Source of the DNA: JAIQGF01 sp051006995
GTDB taxonomy: Bacteria; Acidobacteriota; Terriglobia; Terriglobales; Acidobacteriaceae
Direction: 5' to 3'
Length of the DNA: 64,000 nucleotides
NCBI GenBank assembly: GCA_051006995.1
Contig: JBPCSQ010000008.1
Coordinates: forward strand, 124,001 to 188,000
Position numbers and translations under genes: made by a program. Position 1 is the first letter of the stretch; each line of letters starts with the position of its first letter. The notes below the pieces were generated by a model, which was given only the letters and a program-made list of their open reading frames with translations, ran no database searches and was not told the DNA's origin. Shown one piece after another: positions 44,685 through 54,390 of the stretch.

Positions 44685-45285
44685 AGGCGTTGACGGCCAC
44701 CACCAGCTTGGCGTCGGGCCGGTTGCTGCCGTAAATCACATGCCAGGTGAGAATGTTATCGCGCGGATCCCAATCCAGTTGGTAAACGATGGGTAGCTTC
44801 TCGTTCTGTTTGAGAAGCTTGGCGCCGCCGTGCTGCTGCGACGTCTCCAGCGCTTTGTCGGTATCGACCTTAAGAAACTGCGGATCGAATACCTGGGTCG
44901 AGCTGTTGCTGGTGTTATAAGTGTCCTCGGTGCCGGAGTTCACGCCGAACGGCGGCGCGTCTTCGCTGTGGGTGCCCGACCAGACAAAAGTCTTGATGGA
45001 GCGCCGGGCGGCCGAAGCGAACCCGACGCGCCAGATCGCCGACTTGCCGTCACGCCCGTTGCTGTCTTTATTGATTTCGGAAGTAACCTTGAAGGGCCGC
45101 GCGTCCGGCGCCCACAGGCGCGCCGCCGCGTAGGTCTTATAAAAGGCTTCTCGCCCGGTGTAGGTAGTGGTGGGCTCTTCTTTTTTCGCGGGAGCGGCCT
45201 TGGAGGCCGGCTGCGGCGCGGTGCCGCTCTGGCATCCCGCGAGAGCGATCAGGGCAAGAAACAGGGCGCAGACGTACTTGCTCAT
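44653..45285 (-). CDS. Lipoprotein of unknown function
   Basis: 210 aa from ATG at 45285. The lipoprotein signal (MSKYVCALFLALIALAG, Cys18) is followed by a short linker and a globular domain (about 40-205): REAFYKTYAAARLWAPDARP, IWRVGFASAARRSIKTFVWS, ILTWHVIYGSNRPDAKLVVA. The C-terminal part resembles PepSY-like strands. I cannot name the family. A longer upstream in-frame region was rejected for overlapping the next gene. Confidence 0.78.
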   Translation of the reverse strand: MSKYVCALFLALIALAGCQSGTAPQPASKAAPAKKEEPTTTYTGREAFYKTYAAARLWAPDARPFKVTSEINKDSNGRDGKSAIWRVGFASAARRSIKTFVWSGTHSEDAPPFGVNSGTEDTYNTSNSSTQVFDPQFLKVDTDKALETSQQHGGAKLLKQNEKLPIVYQLDWDPRDNILTWHVIYGSNRPDAKLVVAVNASTGDFERAEK

Positions 45286-45370
45286 CGTGAATCCCCGTTG
45301 CGTGGCGCACATAAACCGCAGCTGCGCGCCGCGCAAACTCATCATTGTATCGGACGTCGAGAGAGTCCCA

Positions 45371-45898
45371 ATGGATTTCTGCTTGCAAAAAGCCTGGGAA
45401 GCGGCGGACTTCGCAACCCGCGGCATGACGGCCGAGCAGCTCGCCTGGCGAGCGGGCGAGAAGTGGAGCACGGCCGAGATTCTCGAGCATCTCACGCTCG
45501 CCTTCAGCAGCACGGGCCTCGCCATGAATCGCTGCCTGCAGGAGGGCCCGCCGTCAGGCGCACCGACGCTGCGCGAGCGTGCGATCATTGCGGCGGTCGT
45601 GGAAATCGGATTTTTCCCCACTGGACGCCCAGCGCCCAAGTGGACGGTGCCGCAAGGCAACGATCCAGCGCACGCGGTCGAGAAATTTCGTCAGGCACTG
45701 GAAGCCATGGACGGCAAAATCGCGGAGTGCGAGGGCAAGTTCGGTGGCGGCGTGGTGGCCGTCCATCCCATCATCGGCCCACTGACCGCGCGCCAGTGGC
45801 GCCGTTTCCACTGGGTACACACTCGCCATCACATGAAGCAGATTGCAGCGCTACGGCAGAAAATGGCGCAGGATAAGCACCGCCGAGCTACCGCGTAG
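45371..45898 (+). CDS. DinB-like (DUF1569-type) helical-bundle protein
   Basis: 175 aa from ATG at 45371. MTAEQLAWRAGEKWSTAEIL then EHLTLAF, and HTRHHMKQIAALR at the C-terminus, give the His triad and four-helix layout of DinB-superfamily proteins. Many use a metal for thiol-dependent transfer reactions. The substrate here is unknown. It converges with ldh, with an 11-nt overlap of their 3' ends. Confidence 0.72.
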   Translation: MDFCLQKAWEAADFATRGMTAEQLAWRAGEKWSTAEILEHLTLAFSSTGLAMNRCLQEGPPSGAPTLRERAIIAAVVEIGFFPTGRPAPKWTVPQGNDPAHAVEKFRQALEAMDGKIAECEGKFGGGVVAVHPIIGPLTARQWRRFHWVHTRHHMKQIAALRQKMAQDKHRRATA

Positions 45899-46865
45899 CT
45901 GTCGGCGCGTGAAGTTCCAGCGATTCGATCGTCTTCTGCAGCACCGCCGCCGACTTGCGCAGTCCGTCTTCCTCTTCCTTGTTCAACGGCAGCCGCAACT
46001 GTTGGTGCACGCCGGCCCGGTCAAGTACGGTCGGGAGGCTCAAGCACACATCGTGGATGCCGCAGTAGTCGCGCACAAGGCTGGAGACGGAAAGCACCGT
46101 GGCTTGGTCGCGCAGGATGGCTTCCACGATGCGCATGATCCCCGCCGCGACCGCGTAATACGTCGCGCCCTTACGCCGGATGATCTCGTAGGCCGCATCG
46201 CGGGTACAGCGGAAGATTTCGTCGAGCTCCGGCTGGTGGCATGCAATCCCCTGCGCCCGCGCAAATTCCTGAAGATGCATGCCGCCGATGTTCGCCAGCG
46301 ACCACACCGGGACTTCGCTGTCGCCGTGCTCGCCGATGATGTAGGCGTGCACGCTGCGCGAATCCACGCCGAAATGCTGGCTGAGCATGTAGCGAAAGCG
46401 TGCCGTATCGAGAATCGTACCGGAGCCGATCACGCGCTCCGAAGGCAGCCCTGAAAGGCGCAGCGATGCATAGGTCAGCACATCTACCGGGTTGGTCGCG
46501 ATCAGAATAATGCCTTCGGGATTGTGGCGCGTCACGTGGGGAATGATTTGCGCGAAGATCGCGGCGTTCTTCTTCACCAGGTCGAGCCGCGTCTCCCCCG
46601 GCTTCTGATTGGCGCCGGCGGCAATGACGGTAATCACGGCGCCCTCGCAGTCCGCGTAATCGCCAGCCCAGATTTTGGTAGGGTGGGCGAACGGCTCGGC
46701 ATGGTTGAGGTCCATCTGTTCGCCTTCGGCCTTGGTGCGGTTGGCGTCAATGAGAACGATCTCGGCCGCCAGACCGCTGAGTAGCAGCGCGTAGGCGAAC
46801 GTCGAGCCCACGTTGCCGGTGCCGACCACGGCGACGCGAACGGCTTCGTGTTCTGAGCGTGGCAT
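45888..46865 (-). CDS. ldh: L-lactate dehydrogenase
   Basis: 325 aa from ATG at 46865 with GAGG upstream. NAD-binding VVGTGNVGS (14-22), specificity loop AGANQKPGETRLDL with Gln87 (Gln favours lactate where Arg would favour malate) and R93. R156 lies in DTARFR and catalytic His180 in GEHGDSEVP. It reduces pyruvate to L-lactate. It is downstream of tpiA on the same strand, separated by a palindromic repeat. Confidence 0.93.
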   Translation of the reverse strand: MPRSEHEAVRVAVVGTGNVGSTFAYALLLSGLAAEIVLIDANRTKAEGEQMDLNHAEPFAHPTKIWAGDYADCEGAVITVIAAGANQKPGETRLDLVKKNAAIFAQIIPHVTRHNPEGIILIATNPVDVLTYASLRLSGLPSERVIGSGTILDTARFRYMLSQHFGVDSRSVHAYIIGEHGDSEVPVWSLANIGGMHLQEFARAQGIACHQPELDEIFRCTRDAAYEIIRRKGATYYAVAAGIMRIVEAILRDQATVLSVSSLVRDYCGIHDVCLSLPTVLDRAGVHQQLRLPLNKEEEDGLRKSAAVLQKTIESLELHAPTATR

Positions 46866-46912
46866 ACGAACCTCCAAAAGAATTGTTGCAGACTCGTGTG
46901 GGCAAAACAAAG

Positions 46913-46997
46913 CAGCCACAGATCAACACTGATGAACACAGATCAAGGCGGGAAGAATGCAATGTTTGATCAGTGTTAATCAGTGTTGATCTGTGGC
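46913..46997. repeat. Palindromic repeat, GATCAACACTGAT family, copy 1
   Basis: Left arm 46913-46945 (CCACAGATCAACACTGATGA), right arm 46966-46997 (GTTAATCAGTGTTGATCTGT), 20-nt centre. Located between ldh and tpiA. A related element is at 51916-51987. Confidence 0.8.
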
Positions 46998-47005
46998 CGT
47001 TTCTC

Positions 47006-47755
47006 TTAGTACTTCACGATCGCGGTAAATGACTTCGGGTCCAGGCTTGCGCCGCCGACCAGCGCGCCGTCGATTTCCGACTGCGACATCAGGGCCTTAG
47101 CGTTATCCGGCTTTACGCTGCCGCCGTACAGGATGCGCAGGTTGTCGGCGGCCGTTTGTCCGAGAGCCTTGGCGGCTTCGGCGCGGACGACGGCGTGCGC
47201 GTCGGCAGCAATCGCGGGCGTCGCGGTTTTGCCGGTACCGATCGCCCACACGGGTTCGTAGGCAATCACCAGCGGCGCGGCTTTATCGCCGGAAATGCCG
47301 CGCAGCGCGCCCGTGCATTGCCGCCGCAACACGTCTTCGGTCAGGTTGGCTTCGCGCTCCTGCAGCACCTCGCCGACGCAGACAATCGGTACCAGTCCGG
47401 CCTCCAGCGCTGCTTTCAGTTTGAGGTTCACCGTGTCGTCGGTCTCGCCGAAGTACTGCCGGCGCTCGGAGTGCCCGAGGATCACGTGGGTGCAGCCTAC
47501 GGCCAGCAGCATCTTGGCCGAGACCTGGCCAGTGAACGCGCCTTCGTCTTTCCAGTACATGTCTTGCGCCCCGACCTGCACGTTGGAATGTCTCGCCGCC
47601 TGGACCGCCGTGGCCAGGTCCACGAATGGCGGGCAAACGACGATTTCATCGCGGTTGTGTCCCGACACTTCCTTCAGGAATGTTTGGAAAAAGGCGAAAG
47701 TCTCGTCGGGTGTCTTGTACATCTTCCAATTGGCGGCGATCAGTTTTTTGCGCAT
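47006..47755 (-). CDS. tpiA: Triose-phosphate isomerase
   Basis: 249 aa. N9-x-K11 in IAANWKMYK, the catalytic His in ILGHSERRQYF, Glu in VIAYEPVWAIGTG, and the phosphate loop LYGGSVKPDNA. It interconverts dihydroxyacetone phosphate and glyceraldehyde-3-phosphate. It begins 6 nt after the macro-domain gene stop, so the two are probably co-transcribed. Confidence 0.97.
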   Translation of the reverse strand: MRKKLIAANWKMYKTPDETFAFFQTFLKEVSGHNRDEIVVCPPFVDLATAVQAARHSNVQVGAQDMYWKDEGAFTGQVSAKMLLAVGCTHVILGHSERRQYFGETDDTVNLKLKAALEAGLVPIVCVGEVLQEREANLTEDVLRRQCTGALRGISGDKAAPLVIAYEPVWAIGTGKTATPAIAADAHAVVRAEAAKALGQTAADNLRILYGGSVKPDNAKALMSQSEIDGALVGGASLDPKSFTAIVKY

Positions 47756-47761
47756 GAGCTC

Positions 47762-48349
47762 TCAGGAATGTTTCACGTTTCGAGTTTCGCGTTTCACGAG
47801 CACGGAATCAGCAGCGCGCTCGTAGGCGGACATGGTTGCATGATCGAACAACACGAAACGCACGTCCACAGCACTCTGCGACCGGGCTAATGCATCTGCC
47901 ACCGCCCGCAATGCCACCGGTGCGGCCTTCTCCAGCGGATAACCGAAGATGCCGGTGGAGATGGAAGGGAAGGCAATGCTTTTCAATCCAAGCTCGTCCG
48001 CCACCCGCACCGACTCAAGGTAGCAACTCGCCAGCAACTCCGGTTCGCCATTTCGGCCTCCATGCCACACCGGCCCGACGGTGTGGATCACATAGCGCGC
48101 CGGGAGCTTGCCACCGCCGGTGGCGACCGCCCTACCGGTTGGAAGCGGCCCTTGCCTGGCAACAATGGCTTTGCACTCTTCCCAGATCGCCGCTCCGCCG
48201 CCGCGGTGAATCGCACCGCACACGCCGCCACCCGGGGCAAGATGCTCATTGGCCGCATTCACAATGGCATCACTGTCCTGCTGGGTAATGTCGCCAGCGA
48301 GGAGGGTGATGGAACGACCGGGCACGATGGCGATTCGGACGTCGTTCAT
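47762..48349 (-). CDS. Macro-domain protein (ADP-ribose-type hydrolase)
   Basis: 195 aa from ATG at 48349. Macro-domain motifs: AGDITQQDSDAIVNAANEHL, GGGVCGAIHRGGGAAIWEEC, GGGKLPARYVIHTVGPVW and AFPSISTGIFGYPLEKAA. This is the class that removes O-acetyl-ADP-ribose or ADP-ribose from proteins. It sits between pgk and tpiA, which is unusual. Its last residues (KRETRNVKHS) are encoded by a GTTTCA-type microrepeat. Confidence 0.9.
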   Translation of the reverse strand: MNDVRIAIVPGRSITLLAGDITQQDSDAIVNAANEHLAPGGGVCGAIHRGGGAAIWEECKAIVARQGPLPTGRAVATGGGKLPARYVIHTVGPVWHGGRNGEPELLASCYLESVRVADELGLKSIAFPSISTGIFGYPLEKAAPVALRAVADALARSQSAVDVRFVLFDHATMSAYERAADSVLVKRETRNVKHS

Positions 48350-48512
48350 GGGAGCGATTTCAAAGGTCGTTATCCGGCGTTCTCCGCCCGACGGTCTGCT
48401 CATCGTGCTTGCGTTCAGCTTCCGCTGCGGCTGCGCGCTGCTCCTCGCGCGTGCGGTCTCGATAGCCGAGCCACTCAAGAAGCAAGTTCAACACCACGTC
48501 GAGCATTCCGAA

Positions 48513-49727
48513 TCACTTCTTGTCGCTGAGGGCTTCCACACCGGGCAGCTTCTTGCCTTCCAGAAACTCCAGCGAGGCGCCGCCGCCGGTGGAGATGTGC
48601 GTGATCTTGTCGGCCACACCGGCGTCGTGGATTGCCGCCACCGTATCGCCGCCGCCGACGATCGACGTCGCTCCGGGATTGTCTGCTACCGCGGAGGCGA
48701 TCTTGCGCGTGCCGCGGGCGAACGTCGGCATTTCGAATACGCCCATCGGCCCGTTCCACACGATGGTTTTGGCGCGCGCGATTTCCTCCGAGAACAGTTC
48801 GATGGTCTTCGGCCCGATATCGAGGCCCATCATGTCGGCTGGAATCGGCTGTCCTTGGCCGATGTTATGCGGCGCCGCGTCTTCCGCGATCTTTGCTGCC
48901 ACCACATGATCTACCGGCAGCAGGAACTTGACCTTGTGGGTGTGCGCGTCCTGCAGGATCTGCTTGGCCAGGTCGAGCTTGTCTTCCTCAACCAGCGATT
49001 TGCCGACCTCCTGCCCCTGTACCTTCAGGAAGGTGTACGCCATGCCTCCGCCGATGATGAGCGCGTCCACCTTCGACATCAGGTGCTTGATCACGCCGAT
49101 CTTGTCGCTCACCTTTGCTCCACCAAGAATGGCTACGAAGGGCTTGGCGGGGCTGTGCAGCGCCTTGCCCAGGTACTCGAGTTCCTTTTCCATCAGCAGC
49201 CCGGCGGCGGATTTCTCGACAAATTTCGTGATTCCCACGGTCGAAGCATGTGCGCGATGCGCCGTACCGAACGCGTCGTTCACGTAGTAGTCGGCCAGTT
49301 TCGACATTTCCTTGGAAAATTTCTCGTCGTTGGCTTCCTCCTCGGCGTGGAAGCGGACATTTTCCAGCAGCAGGGTCTGGCCTTTTTCCAGCTTCGAGGC
49401 CATCTCTTCCGCTTGCATCCCGACACAGTCGGTACAGAAGCCGACGTTCTCGCCACGACTCAGCTGATTGTCCAGCAGCATGCGCAGCCGCTCGGCCACC
49501 GGCCGCAGGCTCATCTTCGGATTGGGCTTGCCTTTCGGTCTACCCAGGTGCGACGCGAGGATCAGCCGCGCCCCGTGGCGCAGCGCGTACTCGATGGTCG
49601 GCAGCGTCTCGCGAATGCGGGTGTCGTCGGTCACGCGGCCGCTGTCGTCCAGCGGCACGTTGAAGTCCACGCGCATAAAGATGCGGTGATTGCTCAGCAG
49701 CAGATCACGGATGGAGAGTTTTGCCAT
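48513..49727 (-). CDS. pgk: Phosphoglycerate kinase
   Basis: 404 aa from ATG at 49727 with GAGGTG upstream; an ATG at 49763 is an alternative. MRVDFNVPLDD, ASHLGRPKGKP, DAFGTAHRAHAST, LGGAKVSDKIGV, DIGPKTIELF and VGGGDTVAAIHDAG define the family. It transfers phosphate from 1,3-bisphosphoglycerate to ADP. It lies downstream of gap on the same strand. Confidence 0.96.
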   Translation of the reverse strand: MAKLSIRDLLLSNHRIFMRVDFNVPLDDSGRVTDDTRIRETLPTIEYALRHGARLILASHLGRPKGKPNPKMSLRPVAERLRMLLDNQLSRGENVGFCTDCVGMQAEEMASKLEKGQTLLLENVRFHAEEEANDEKFSKEMSKLADYYVNDAFGTAHRAHASTVGITKFVEKSAAGLLMEKELEYLGKALHSPAKPFVAILGGAKVSDKIGVIKHLMSKVDALIIGGGMAYTFLKVQGQEVGKSLVEEDKLDLAKQILQDAHTHKVKFLLPVDHVVAAKIAEDAAPHNIGQGQPIPADMMGLDIGPKTIELFSEEIARAKTIVWNGPMGVFEMPTFARGTRKIASAVADNPGATSIVGGGDTVAAIHDAGVADKITHISTGGGASLEFLEGKKLPGVEALSDKK

Positions 49728-49773
49728 ACGAGCTGACACCTCGTGCTTGGTCGCGGTAGGCATGGAAAAACCA

Positions 49774-49849
49774 GGTTTTCAAGGTTTCACGTTTCAAAGT
49801 TTTACGCGGTGATACGCGAAAGCTTGAAATTTTGAAACCTTGAAACGCC
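49774..49849. repeat. Palindromic microrepeat between gap and pgk
   Basis: GTTTTCAAGGTTTCACGTTT-type units on the left and AAATTTTGAAACCTTGAAAC-type units on the right. It ends exactly at the gap stop codon (49850). Confidence 0.75.
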
Positions 49850-50860
<1,011 letters not shown>

Positions 50861-51006
50861 GCTGCCTCCAGAATCCGTGCGCGTTACAGATGAGTTCCAC
50901 GCTGGGTGGGAAAACGAAAAATCGTAACACCGGGGCAGTGCAGGCGCAAATCACGGAATGCCGGCTCGCGTTGCCGAACCTTGCCCTGCTGTGTTCCAAT
51001 CGCACC

Positions 51007-51897
51007 ATGCGCAAGTGGCAGCGCGACCGCCAGAGGCGGCGCACTCGAAAACCGCAAACTCCCGGACAGAAAGCCGCGCAACCGGAGCCCCTCCAACCGT
51101 TGTACCCGGACATGGACCGCAGGCTCGAAGCTCCTGCGCCGCCTCCTGAACCCGAGCCGCACCCTCGCGAAGCGGGGGAAGACATTTCCGCGGAAGCCGC
51201 GCCGCCACAAGCTGGCCGCGGCAACCGTCGTGGCCGCCGCGGCCGCCGCGGAGGACGTGGCCGGCCCCGTACTCAGGGCACCAAACCCGCGGTCGAGCCG
51301 GTGATCGAGCCGTCGGCTGAGCCCGCTGCTTCCGAAATTGCTCCAGACCTGCCGGCCGCCACCGCGCCGACGGAACCGCGTCCGCCGCAGCCGGCTCACC
51401 GTGCGCCTCGTACGCCGAAGGGTGTGGTTGTGCTGGCGATCGGCCTTCCGGGCTCGGGCAAGAGCAGTTGGTTCAAGCGCCGCGGCGTGACGCCGCTCTC
51501 CAGCGACCTGCTGCGCACCATCCTGTTCGACGACATTACCGAGCAGCGCTACCAGGACCTGGTGTTTGGCACTCTGCGCGCGCTGCTGCGCGCCCGCATG
51601 GTGGCTCGCATGCCATGGAATTATGTGGATGCCACGAACCTTTCGCCGCGCGAGCGCCACGGCTGGATCAAGATGGCGCGCGACTTCGGTTACGAGGTCC
51701 ACGCGGTTTACTTCGACGTGCCGCTGGAGGTCTGCCTGGAGCGCAACCACCGGCGCTCCCGCATTGTCCCCGAAGATGTGATGCAGCGCATGGCGCAGAA
51801 ACTCCGCGCCCCAACCTTCGAAGAGGGTTTCGCCAAGATCACCGTGGTGCGCGTCAAGAAGAAAGAAGAGGGCGGCGAGACTGAAGCGGCGGAGTAA
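51007..51897 (+). CDS. P-loop kinase with disordered Arg/Gly-rich N-terminus
   Basis: 296 aa from ATG at 51007. The first ~135 residues are low-complexity and basic, including RGNRRGRRGRRGGRGRPR (71-88) flanked by Pro/Ala/Glu-rich tracts. The kinase domain starts at GVVVLAIGLPGSGKSSWF (Walker A 146-153), followed by LSSDLLRTILFDD, NYVDATNLSPRERHGWI and VYFDVPLEVCLERNHRRSR. This is the polynucleotide-kinase/AAA_33 group. The RG-rich arm suggests RNA or DNA binding, so nucleic-acid 5' phosphorylation is a reasonable inference. It is divergent from gap. Confidence 0.85.
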   Translation: MRKWQRDRQRRRTRKPQTPGQKAAQPEPLQPLYPDMDRRLEAPAPPPEPEPHPREAGEDISAEAAPPQAGRGNRRGRRGRRGGRGRPRTQGTKPAVEPVIEPSAEPAASEIAPDLPAATAPTEPRPPQPAHRAPRTPKGVVVLAIGLPGSGKSSWFKRRGVTPLSSDLLRTILFDDITEQRYQDLVFGTLRALLRARMVARMPWNYVDATNLSPRERHGWIKMARDFGYEVHAVYFDVPLEVCLERNHRRSRIVPEDVMQRMAQKLRAPTFEEGFAKITVVRVKKKEEGGETEAAE

Positions 51898-51915
51898 CCT
51901 CCTCAAGAAGAATTA

Positions 51916-51987
51916 GCCACTGATCAACACAGATCAACACTGATTATTTTGTCTGTATATCAGTGTTAATCCGTGTTGATCAGTGGC
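51916..51987. repeat. Palindromic repeat, GATCAACACTGAT family, copy 2
   Basis: Left GCCACTGATCAACACAGATC, right GTGTTGATCAGTGGC, with arms of about 29 nt differing at two positions and a 14-nt centre. It shares its units with the element at 46913-46997. Confidence 0.8.
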
Positions 51988-52021
51988 CGATCTGTCTTTA
52001 CTGAAAGCTGAGAGCTGATAG

Positions 52022-52627
52022 CTATTTCAGATGTTGCAGCATCTCCTTGAACGCTTTCGTGCCTGACGCGCGCAGCAGTTCGTAAATCATCATCTCGGTG
52101 GTCGAGATCACCGCGCCTGCGGACTCCATGCGCCGCAACCCGATCTTCCAGTTCCATTCCGCGCGCGAGCTCACGGCGTCGGAGGCGACGTGCACCAGGT
52201 ATCCCTGGTTCAGCGCTCCCAGCCCCGTCTGCATGACGCAGATGTGCGTTTCCATGCCGCACAGCAGCAGCGTGTTGCGCTTGCCGGGCAGTGACTTCAC
52301 CGCCGAGCAGAACTGCTCGCTGCCGAAGCAGCCGAACTCCATCTTATCGATGGCGTTGGCCCTCGGCAGCAGGGAAGCAATCTCGGGCACCACCGGCCCC
52401 AGCCCCTTGACGTACTGGGTGGTCACCAGCACGGGCAGCTCCAGCACGTTCGCCAGGCGGATCAGGAGCTGCGAATTGCGGATCAGGCGCTCTTTTTCGA
52501 AGATCGGCGGCAACAGCTTCTCCTGAATGTCCACCACCACCAGCGAGCACTTCTCCACTGCCAGCGGCCGCCGCGCCACCTCGGTGGGATCATGGATCGT
52601 TTCCACCGTGCCTAATTGCGTAGCCAT
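52022..52627 (-). CDS. Isochorismatase-family cysteine hydrolase
   Basis: 201 aa with GGAGG upstream of ATG 52627. Family fold with the catalytic triad D36-like in LVVVDIQEKLLPP, the Lys of DKMEFGCFGSEQF, and Cys in LLLCGMETHICVMQT. Members hydrolyse isochorismate, nicotinamide or related amides. The closest look is to YcaC-like hydrolases of unknown substrate. It is the last chromosomal gene before the tRNA and the element. Confidence 0.88.
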   Translation of the reverse strand: MATQLGTVETIHDPTEVARRPLAVEKCSLVVVDIQEKLLPPIFEKERLIRNSQLLIRLANVLELPVLVTTQYVKGLGPVVPEIASLLPRANAIDKMEFGCFGSEQFCSAVKSLPGKRNTLLLCGMETHICVMQTGLGALNQGYLVHVASDAVSSRAEWNWKIGLRRMESAGAVISTTEMMIYELLRASGTKAFKEMLQHLK

Positions 52628-52669
52628 ATCAGTGCCTCCGTAGGAATCGGACGCGCCATTGTACTGGGG

Positions 52670-52764
52670 AGTAGATCAGTACGTCAGTAACTCAGTAGCT
52701 CAGCGATGCAGTGCGTGGCTTGGCCGGTTGTCGCGTACCGAACTACTGAGTTACTGGGCTACTG
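52670..52764. repeat. Palindromic microrepeat upstream of the tRNA
   Basis: CAGTAACTCAGTAGCTCAG on the left and CTACTGAGTTACTGGGCTAC on the right, with a 35-nt unrelated centre. Confidence 0.7.
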
Positions 52765-52853
52765 GAGGGACCGGAAATTTGACCGCCATCGAGAACACCA
52801 CATAAAATCGAGATGGATTCGCGGTTCCCGCGCATCCGGCCGGCCTGGCTCGC

Positions 52854-52927
52854 TGCCCCCTCGTTCAATGGTAGGACAGCTGACTCTGGATCAGCATATC
52901 GGGGTTCGAATCCCTGGGGGGCAGCCA
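52854..52927 (+). tRNA. tRNA-Gln (CUG)
   Basis: Acceptor TGCCCCC pairs with GGGGGCA. The D arm is GTTC-loop-GGAC, anticodon stem GCTGA/TCAGC with loop CTCTGGA (anticodon CTG), T arm CGGGG-TTCGAAT-CCCTG, discriminator G, and CCA encoded. The U1-A72 pair is typical of tRNA-Gln. The 3' part is the attachment site of the downstream element; the gene remains intact. Confidence 0.93.
52880..52927 (+). repeat. attL: tRNA-Gln 3' end
   Basis: 48-nt block starting CTGACTCTGGATCAGCATAT and ending GGGGGGCAGCCA, repeated at 63885-63931 with one G fewer in the CGGGG run. It lies within the intact tRNA gene, so integration leaves the tRNA functional. Confidence 0.92.
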
Positions 52928-52935
52928 AATCATTT

Positions 52936-54120
52936 TCAATGAGTTACCGCTGCCCGCTGTTCTTCGCCTTCTCCCGATTGTGCCCATTTTTGTGCCCCCT
53001 CTGCGGGAACCGCTGCGCGCGCTGCCTGTAAGGCCGCGATCGCTTCCTGCTTCGCGTGGCGCCTGATGTGCGAATACCTCTCCAGCATCTGTTTAGAAAC
53101 GTGCCCAGCCAAGGCGCGGATGGTCTGTTCTGACACGGCGGGGTTTTCCGCCAGGCGGGTGATGAAGCTGTGGCGTAGATCGTGCCAGCGGTAATGCACG
53201 CCCGCGGCCTTCAGCGCTGTGCGCCAGGCGCGCTGCCACGACTGCACAGGAACATTTAGTTGGACGGCGGTGATCTTCGTTTCCTGACCGCCCTTCGCCA
53301 TCCGCACTTCATGGCTGGGGAACACGTAGGAATTCAGCCCAGCACTCGGAAACCGTGAAAGCCAAAGTGTAAGCGCGCCGCACACGTCCGCGGACAGCGG
53401 AACGCTGCGGCCCACGCCAGCTTCTGTTTTGGACAGCGGCACGATCACTTCGCCCGACGTGATGGCGCCATTGTTCCACGTCAGGTGTAGATCGCGGCGG
53501 CGCAGCGCCTGTGTTTCGGCAGCGCGCAGCCCGGTATCGCGGGCGAAAACGAACAAGGGAAGCAGTGAGGGCGCCTTGCTGGTGCGGCACGCATCAAGTA
53601 TTTTGCCTTCATCGGCTGTCGAAATCGCCCGGCCCGCGTCGTGGTTTTCTTCCAGCTTCAGCCTCAGATCGCGCGCCGCGAAATCCTGGGCAATTACGAG
53701 CCACATCTTGTGCCGTCTCAGCACGCCTCGCAGGCAGCAGGTTTCGTAATTGATGGTCCGATTCGAAGCGCCATCGCGCTGGCGGGCGGACCAATAAGCC
53801 AGGATGTCATCTGCCGCGATGTCGCAGACAAGTCGCTTCCCGAAGGCGGCCACCACGGGCCTCAGGCGCTGGGTGTAGCCCAGCAGAGTTTTGGCGGCTT
53901 TGGATTCCTTCGTCGCCAGCCATTCTTTCGCTGCCACTGCGAACAGCGGCGGCTGCTTACGCTGGGGGATGCGATTAAAGCTCATCTCCAGTTCGCGGCG
54001 CCGCGTGCGCTCGGCATCTTTAGCGATCGTCTTGGAACTGCTTTTCGAACTTTCGCGGATGGTCTGCCCGGCGAACTTGAATTTGTACCAAATAGTGTCA
54101 CCACGCCTGTATAGGCTCAT
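52936..54120 (-). CDS. int: Tyrosine recombinase (integrase)
   Basis: 394 aa from ATG at 54120. An N-terminal arm-binding-like region (LYRRGDTIWYKFKFAGQTIRES), a core-binding domain (about 60-150), and the catalytic domain: R199 (DTGLRAAE), K231, H313 and R316 (HDLRHSF), H340 (LAGHVS), Y349 (LERYSHI). It integrates and excises the element at tRNA-Gln. Its 3' end lies 8 nt from the tRNA, and its C-terminal codons contain an arm-type repeat. Its start overlaps the upstream small gene (ATGA). Confidence 0.95.
   Translation of the reverse strand: MSLYRRGDTIWYKFKFAGQTIRESSKSSSKTIAKDAERTRRRELEMSFNRIPQRKQPPLFAVAAKEWLATKESKAAKTLLGYTQRLRPVVAAFGKRLVCDIAADDILAYWSARQRDGASNRTINYETCCLRGVLRRHKMWLVIAQDFAARDLRLKLEENHDAGRAISTADEGKILDACRTSKAPSLLPLFVFARDTGLRAAETQALRRRDLHLTWNNGAITSGEVIVPLSKTEAGVGRSVPLSADVCGALTLWLSRFPSAGLNSYVFPSHEVRMAKGGQETKITAVQLNVPVQSWQRAWRTALKAAGVHYRWHDLRHSFITRLAENPAVSEQTIRALAGHVSKQMLERYSHIRRHAKQEAIAALQAARAAVPAEGAQKWAQSGEGEEQRAAVTH
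52978..53002. repeat. Arm-type integrase site candidate, left copy
   Basis: 25-nt sequence (TTGTGCCC-atttT-TGTGCCCCCTCT) with two internal TTGTGCCC units, identical to 63747-63771. It lies inside the int coding sequence, encoding EGAQKWAQ. Confidence 0.75.
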
Positions 54121-54359
54121 CGGATTTCCTCCCATTCGGCCAAAACCCCGATTTCACGGCCGCACTCCTGGAGGTCCACGTCGAAATCGAGTAGGACGTT
54201 ACGGATGAAGTCCACGCGGTGATACCTCCCAAACCTCGGCTGCCGCTCCATGAGAGTGGCCCGCGTCTTACGCACGGATTCGTTTTCCGCAGCCAACTTC
54301 CGATTGATTCTCTGGAGCAGTGCTCGTTCGCTTACTGGCACTCGCATTTTGCTTCGCAT
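54117..54359 (-). CDS. Small protein coupled to the integrase
   Basis: 80 aa from ATG at 54359 with a strong GGAGGAATACAG upstream. ERALLQRINRKLAAENESVR is helical, followed by a C-terminal part ending GREIGVLAEWEEIR. Its stop overlaps the int start by ATGA. It might regulate or assist integration. No family recognised. A longer in-frame upstream region crosses the origin region and was rejected. Confidence 0.72.
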   Translation of the reverse strand: MRSKMRVPVSERALLQRINRKLAAENESVRKTRATLMERQPRFGRYHRVDFIRNVLLDFDVDLQECGREIGVLAEWEEIR

Positions 54360-54390
54360 CTGTATTCCTCCGCGCTGTTTCTGCTCGATG

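Noticed and set aside
48249..49736. 495-codon frame antisense to pgk
   Set aside because: Opposite a complete pgk; no domain and no start signal.
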